Made by a program: the position numbers and the translations under genes
Source of the DNA: VBCK01 sp035511515
GTDB taxonomy: Bacteria; Pseudomonadota; Gammaproteobacteria; Burkholderiales; Burkholderiaceae_F
Length of the DNA: 25,463 nt
Reading direction: 5' to 3'
NCBI GenBank assembly: GCA_035511515.1
Contig: DATKFG010000053.1
Location: 1-25,463 of the forward strand
Notes under the pieces: model-generated
The model's database searches: none
Told to the model about the DNA's origin: nothing
The model's input: only the letters and a program-made list of their open reading frames with translations
In this document: piece by piece, positions 22,147 through 25,463 of the stretch
Layout: the number at the start of each line of letters is the position of its first letter
How positions within the stretch are numbered: the first letter of the stretch is position 1

Positions 22147-23544
22147 ATGAAAAGGCTTGCGAATTACGTCGTATCGGTAGCAGCCGCATTGCTTTCAGTT
22201 CCAGCTCTGGCGGCCGTGACGCCGCAGGAGGCTGACAGGCTGGGCAAGGATTTGACGCCCGTTGGCGCCGAAAAGGCCGGTAACGCGGACGGCACCATCC
22301 CCGCCTATGAAGGCGCCGACGCGCCGCTTCCCGGATGGGAGTGGGGCAAGGTGCGCAGCCAGTACTGGAAGTTCAAGGATGAGAAGCCGCTGTTTACGAT
22401 CGACGCCTCCAACGTCGACAAGTACGCTGCGCACCTGACCGACGGCCAGATCACGGCCTTGAAGACCGTGAAGGGCTACCACATGGACGTCTACCCGCCG
22501 CACCGGACTTGCGGCATCACGCCTCTGCATGCGGAGCGCACCAAGGCCAATGCGCTCGAAGCGAAAATCGGGCCGGACGGCTGGTCGTTCGAGCACGCAA
22601 AGACGGCGGGCGTGCCGTTCCCGATCCCGAAGACCGGCGTGGAAGTGATGTACAACCACCGGATGCGGCTGCAGGAACTCGGCGCAGTCTTCAACGACGG
22701 CACCAGCGTCATCAGCCCGCGCCCCGGCACCGACGAGTTCACTTATTACCAGTGGTTTCTGTACATCTACTGGCCGTTCATGCGCCCCGAAACCGCGTCG
22801 GTCGAGGGTGGCGGCAACATCGAGTTCTTCACTTATTACAACTACTCCAAGCCGGCCGCGCTGGCCGGGCAGGGCTTTGTCGCAACCAACTGGATGAACA
22901 ACGAACCGGAGTCCTACTACTACTTCCCGGGCCAGCGCCGGGTGCGGCGCCTGCCGGCCTACGTGTTCGACACGCCGTTGATCGGTTTCGAGAACCAGTA
23001 CCTGGTCGACGAGCAGCTGGGAATGTGGTCGACGCTGGACCGCTTCGACTACAAGCTGCTGGGCAAGAAGGAGATCTACCTGAGCTACAACAATTTCCGC
23101 TACTACGATTACAAGTCCAGCCTGAAGGACATGTTCGGCAAGACCCACCCCCTTCCGGACTTTCGCCGCTTTGAGCTGCACCGGGTTTGGGTGGTCGATG
23201 CGCACATCAAGCCCGGCTACCGCCACCTGGCGCCGCACCGGACCTACTACGTGGACGAGGACAGCTGGATTTCCTCCGAGCTGACCGACTACGACAAGAA
23301 CGAGAAGGTCTGGAAGTACGTCGAGACCTACCCGATCCCGGCCTGGGAGATCGGGGGCACCTGTGTGCAGAGCCCGACGCTGATGTGGGACCTGCAAGGC
23401 GGGCGCTACGTGTTCGATTGGGGGTCGATTGGCGGCGGCAAGGACATCAAGTGGATCAAGGAAACCGATCCGGAAGCCAAGCAGGCCTGGCTCAAGTCGG
23501 ACTTCTACACGCCCGAGACGTTGCGGGCGCTGTCTGAACGTTGA
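22147..23544 (+). CDS. DUF1329 family exported protein
   Basis: A 465-residue secreted protein. The start is ATG 22147 with AGGGAGAG upstream. Residues 1-23 form a signal peptide (MKRLANYVV, hydrophobic core, ALAA cleavage near 22-23). The mature protein is rich in aromatic residues and Lys/Asp, with characteristic stretches such as ANKYA-like NVDKYAAHLTDGQ, YNHRMRLQELG, RRVRRLPAYVFDTP and HRTYYVDEDSWISSELTDYD. DUF1329 proteins resemble outer-membrane lipoprotein-sorting (LolB-like) folds and almost always sit beside a DUF1302 barrel protein, as here. Their function is unproven; proposed roles are handling or export of hydrophobic molecules at the cell envelope. Three Cys (around residues 122 and beyond) have no obvious motif. 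Its operon starts after the methylamine genes and may be unrelated to them. Confidence 0.9.
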   Translation: MKRLANYVVSVAAALLSVPALAAVTPQEADRLGKDLTPVGAEKAGNADGTIPAYEGADAPLPGWEWGKVRSQYWKFKDEKPLFTIDASNVDKYAAHLTDGQITALKTVKGYHMDVYPPHRTCGITPLHAERTKANALEAKIGPDGWSFEHAKTAGVPFPIPKTGVEVMYNHRMRLQELGAVFNDGTSVISPRPGTDEFTYYQWFLYIYWPFMRPETASVEGGGNIEFFTYYNYSKPAALAGQGFVATNWMNNEPESYYYFPGQRRVRRLPAYVFDTPLIGFENQYLVDEQLGMWSTLDRFDYKLLGKKEIYLSYNNFRYYDYKSSLKDMFGKTHPLPDFRRFELHRVWVVDAHIKPGYRHLAPHRTYYVDEDSWISSELTDYDKNEKVWKYVETYPIPAWEIGGTCVQSPTLMWDLQGGRYVFDWGSIGGGKDIKWIKETDPEAKQAWLKSDFYTPETLRALSER

Positions 23545-23610
23545 GCGTCGGTTCGAACGGAATTGTTCCGCCTTGGGCGGCCAGAATAATTGAAACGAAG
23601 CAGCCTCTGC

Positions 23611-23630
23611 CGCGGCCCGTGTGGGCCGCG
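23611..23630. other. Perfect hairpin between DUF1329 and DUF1302 genes
   Basis: CGCGGCCC pairs with GGGCCGCG around a GTGT loop, an 8-bp perfect GC stem. It lacks a following T-run, so it is more likely an mRNA-processing or attenuation hairpin adjusting the ratio of the two products than a full terminator. It ends 25 nt before the DUF1302 ATG. Confidence 0.5.
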
Positions 23631-23655
23631 ACAGAAGCACAGAGAGGGGAGGGGC

Positions 23656-25463
23656 ATGAAGGCATCTCGGGGTGGTGCGCGGTCCTGGATCGCGCTGGGG
23701 GCGGTGGCGTCGGCGCTGTCGGCGCCGGCGTATTCGTTCGATTTCACGTTCGCCGACGGGGACGTCAAAGGCAGCCTGATCAACCTGATCACGGGCGGCT
23801 TCAGCCAGCGCCTGCGCAAGCAGAACCCCGAGCTGGTGGCGGCGCCGGGCACGGCCGGGTTCCTGACGGGTTTTCAGGATGCACACCTGGGCGACCTGAA
23901 CTACAACAAGGGCGATCTGTTCGCCGAGTACGTCAAGGGCAGCAACGAGCTGCTGCTGACGTTCCCCGAGAAGTTCAAGTTCTTCGTGCGCGATTCCTGG
24001 ATCTTCGACGGCGCCGCGGGCGACACCAAGTTCGTACCGCTGCAGAGCGCGGCGTACACCCAGGCCGCGCACGACCTCAGGCTGTACGACCTGTGGGCCA
24101 GCAAGGACTTCGAGCTGTTCGGGCGGGCCTCGCGGGTGCGGGTGGGGCGGCAGACCATCAACTGGGGCGAGAGCCTGTTCGTGGCGGGCGGGGTCAATGC
24201 GACGGCGGCGATCGACTCGTACCGGCTGACCTATCCGGGGGTGCCGCTGAAGGAGGTGGTGCTGCCGGCCGAGATGATCAGCTGGGCGGTGTCGCCGGCC
24301 AAGGGCGTGAACGTGGAGACCTACTACCAGTTCCGCTGGAACGCGAACCGGCTGGTGCCGGTGGGGACGTTCTTCAGCACCAGCGACTACCTCGGCTTCG
24401 GCAAGGGGACGAACTGGTTCTCCTTCTACGACCCGCGCTACGCGGCGGTGCACGGGGGGGTGAAGGTGTTCGACCTGACGAGCCTGAATTTCGGCACCAA
24501 CACGGGCATGACGGTGGGGCCGACCATCCAGAACCCGCTGCAGGCGCTGGCGGCGGCCGAGCAGAACAACTTCGTGTTCTGCGCGGTGGCGCAGATCGCC
24601 TCGGACGGCAGCTGCCCGATCAACTACGGGGCCCCGTACGTGCAGCCCGACCAGACCCCGCCGGTGGGCAAGGAGGGGGGCATTTCGGTGCATTACAAGC
24701 CGGAGGGAACGGCGATCGACTTTGGGCTGTACTACGAGCACTTCCACGAGAAGCAGCCTTATCTGAAATACGTGCCCAGCGGTGTCGGCGAGCTCGGGTA
24801 CGGCCAGCAGCTGGTGTATCCGGCCAATCACTCGCTGTTCGGCGTCAGCATGAACGTGCTGGTGGGGCAGTGGGCGATCGGCAGCGAGCTGTCGTACCGG
24901 CCCAAAGATCCGATCCTGGTGGATCCGTTCTCCTGCGTGGATCTGAATCCGCTGTTTGCCGGGGGAGCGGACTGCCACGGCAACTGGGCGAGCTACCGGG
25001 ACGCGCACAAGTTCCAGTGGAACACGACCTGGTGGCGGGCGGTCAACCCGAGCGATAACGACTGGTACGCCTGGCTGGTACGGCACGCCGGGGCGCAGGC
25101 GTCCAACATCCTGGGCGAGTTCGCGCTGATCGACTATCCGGGGGTGTCGCACCACTCGTACCAGGGGCTGGGGCTGCTCACCGACCTGAGCTACGACATC
25201 ACGCAGCCGGCCGCCTCCGGCATCGACAAGAACGCGCTGCACTTCGGCACGTCCAAGTCGTTCGGGATCGTGCAGTACCTGGACATGACGTGGGACAGCA
25301 CCCTGATCCCGGGCTGGCAGGTGATCCCGAACGTGACCTGGTCGCTGGGCGTGGCCGGCGATACGCCCAACGAGAACTACACGTGGTTCCAGGGCTTCCT
25401 GGCCACCACCTACGCCTTGACGCTGACCCAGAACCTGCAGCACTGGTCGGCCAGCGTGCTGTA
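23656..25463 (+). CDS. DUF1302 family outer-membrane protein, C-terminus beyond window
   Basis: At least 602 codons, open to the right edge. The ATG at 23656 follows GAGGGGAGGGG. The N-terminus (MKASRGGARSW, a hydrophobic Ala/Leu stretch, SAPAYS) is a signal peptide with cleavage near residue 26-27. The mature sequence FDFTFADGDVKGSLINLITGG begins the pattern of alternating residues and aromatic-rich strands expected of a beta-barrel. Recognisable stretches are DLYDLWASKDF-like RLYDLWASKDFELFGR, RVGRQTINWGESLFV and RLTYPGVPLKEVVLPAEM, typical of DUF1302. Four Cys in the middle (FCAVAQIASDGSC, FSCVDL, DCHG) may form extracellular loop disulfides. The family is a DUF1329 partner, presumably an outer-membrane channel. 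The reading frame stays open throughout, with no frameshift seen. Confidence 0.9.
   Translation, partial: MKASRGGARSWIALGAVASALSAPAYSFDFTFADGDVKGSLINLITGGFSQRLRKQNPELVAAPGTAGFLTGFQDAHLGDLNYNKGDLFAEYVKGSNELLLTFPEKFKFFVRDSWIFDGAAGDTKFVPLQSAAYTQAAHDLRLYDLWASKDFELFGRASRVRVGRQTINWGESLFVAGGVNATAAIDSYRLTYPGVPLKEVVLPAEMISWAVSPAKGVNVETYYQFRWNANRLVPVGTFFSTSDYLGFGKGTNWFSFYDPRYAAVHGGVKVFDLTSLNFGTNTGMTVGPTIQNPLQALAAAEQNNFVFCAVAQIASDGSCPINYGAPYVQPDQTPPVGKEGGISVHYKPEGTAIDFGLYYEHFHEKQPYLKYVPSGVGELGYGQQLVYPANHSLFGVSMNVLVGQWAIGSELSYRPKDPILVDPFSCVDLNPLFAGGADCHGNWASYRDAHKFQWNTTWWRAVNPSDNDWYAWLVRHAGAQASNILGEFALIDYPGVSHHSYQGLGLLTDLSYDITQPAASGIDKNALHFGTSKSFGIVQYLDMTWDSTLIPGWQVIPNVTWSLGVAGDTPNENYTWFQGFLATTYALTLTQNLQHWSASVL

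Noticed and set aside
22195..25443. A 1082-codon open frame on the minus strand
   Set aside because: It is antisense to the DUF1329 and DUF1302 genes, which have start sites, signal peptides and recognisable families; the long antisense frame is a product of high GC codon bias.
1..25463. tRNA, rRNA, CRISPR arrays, insertion sequences or prophage genes
   Set aside because: No cloverleaf-like segments, regularly spaced repeats, transposase or phage proteins were seen in any spacer or frame.

Overview
The window is high-GC DNA from a proteobacterium. The gene content points to a betaproteobacterium-like methylated-amine user. The trimethylamine dehydrogenase and its electron-transfer flavoprotein (ETF) resemble the proteins known from Methylophilus, and a DUF1329/DUF1302 outer-membrane pair of the kind common in Beta- and Gammaproteobacteria lies nearby. 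The taxonomic placement is inference. No rRNA, tRNA, CRISPR array or insertion sequence was seen.

Layout. (1) Positions 1-6532, minus strand: an operon-like run transcribed as a sarcosine-oxidase-beta-like flavoprotein, a glutamine-synthetase-family enzyme (probably gamma-glutamylmethylamide synthetase), three separately encoded glutamate-synthase-like pieces (amidotransferase, GXGXG domain, FMN/Fe-S domain; MgsABC/GlxBCD-like), and an unrecognised gene cut by the window edge. (2) 6667-7401, plus: a divergent FadR-subfamily GntR regulator with operator-like palindromes at its start. (3) 7410-7596: a palindromic intergenic element. (4) 7607-9414, plus: a GFA-fold zinc protein, a small helical protein of unknown function and a PhyH-type 2-oxoglutarate oxygenase. 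(5) 9427-11713, minus: a NarL-type response regulator and NarX-type histidine kinase. The kinase start overlaps head-to-head with (6) 11689-13551, plus: a membrane PAS-PAS-PAS protein with a degenerate GGDEF domain. (7) 13552-13914: a leader region holding two tiny ORFs with Shine-Dalgarno-like sequences. (8) 13915-21834, plus: trimethylamine dehydrogenase, a DgcB/EtfD-like membrane Fe-S protein, EtfB, EtfA and an APC permease. (9) 22147 to the end, plus: a DUF1329 protein and a truncated DUF1302 protein.

How it fits together. Trimethylamine would be demethylated by the dehydrogenase to dimethylamine and formaldehyde. Electrons would pass to the co-encoded ETF and then to the membrane Fe-S protein, which probably replaces a classical ETF:quinone oxidoreductase and feeds the quinone pool. 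The minus-strand operon would assimilate monomethylamine through gamma-glutamylmethylamide and N-methylglutamate. The flavoprotein is a candidate for the oxidative step. No recognisable enzyme for dimethylamine to monomethylamine is in the window. The GntR regulator, the NarX/NarL-type pair and the PAS protein are candidate regulators. The most unusual points are the self-contained trimethylamine-to-quinone module, the tiny ORFs ahead of it, the loss of cysteines from half of the membrane Fe-S protein's CCG region, and the overlapping divergent sensor genes.
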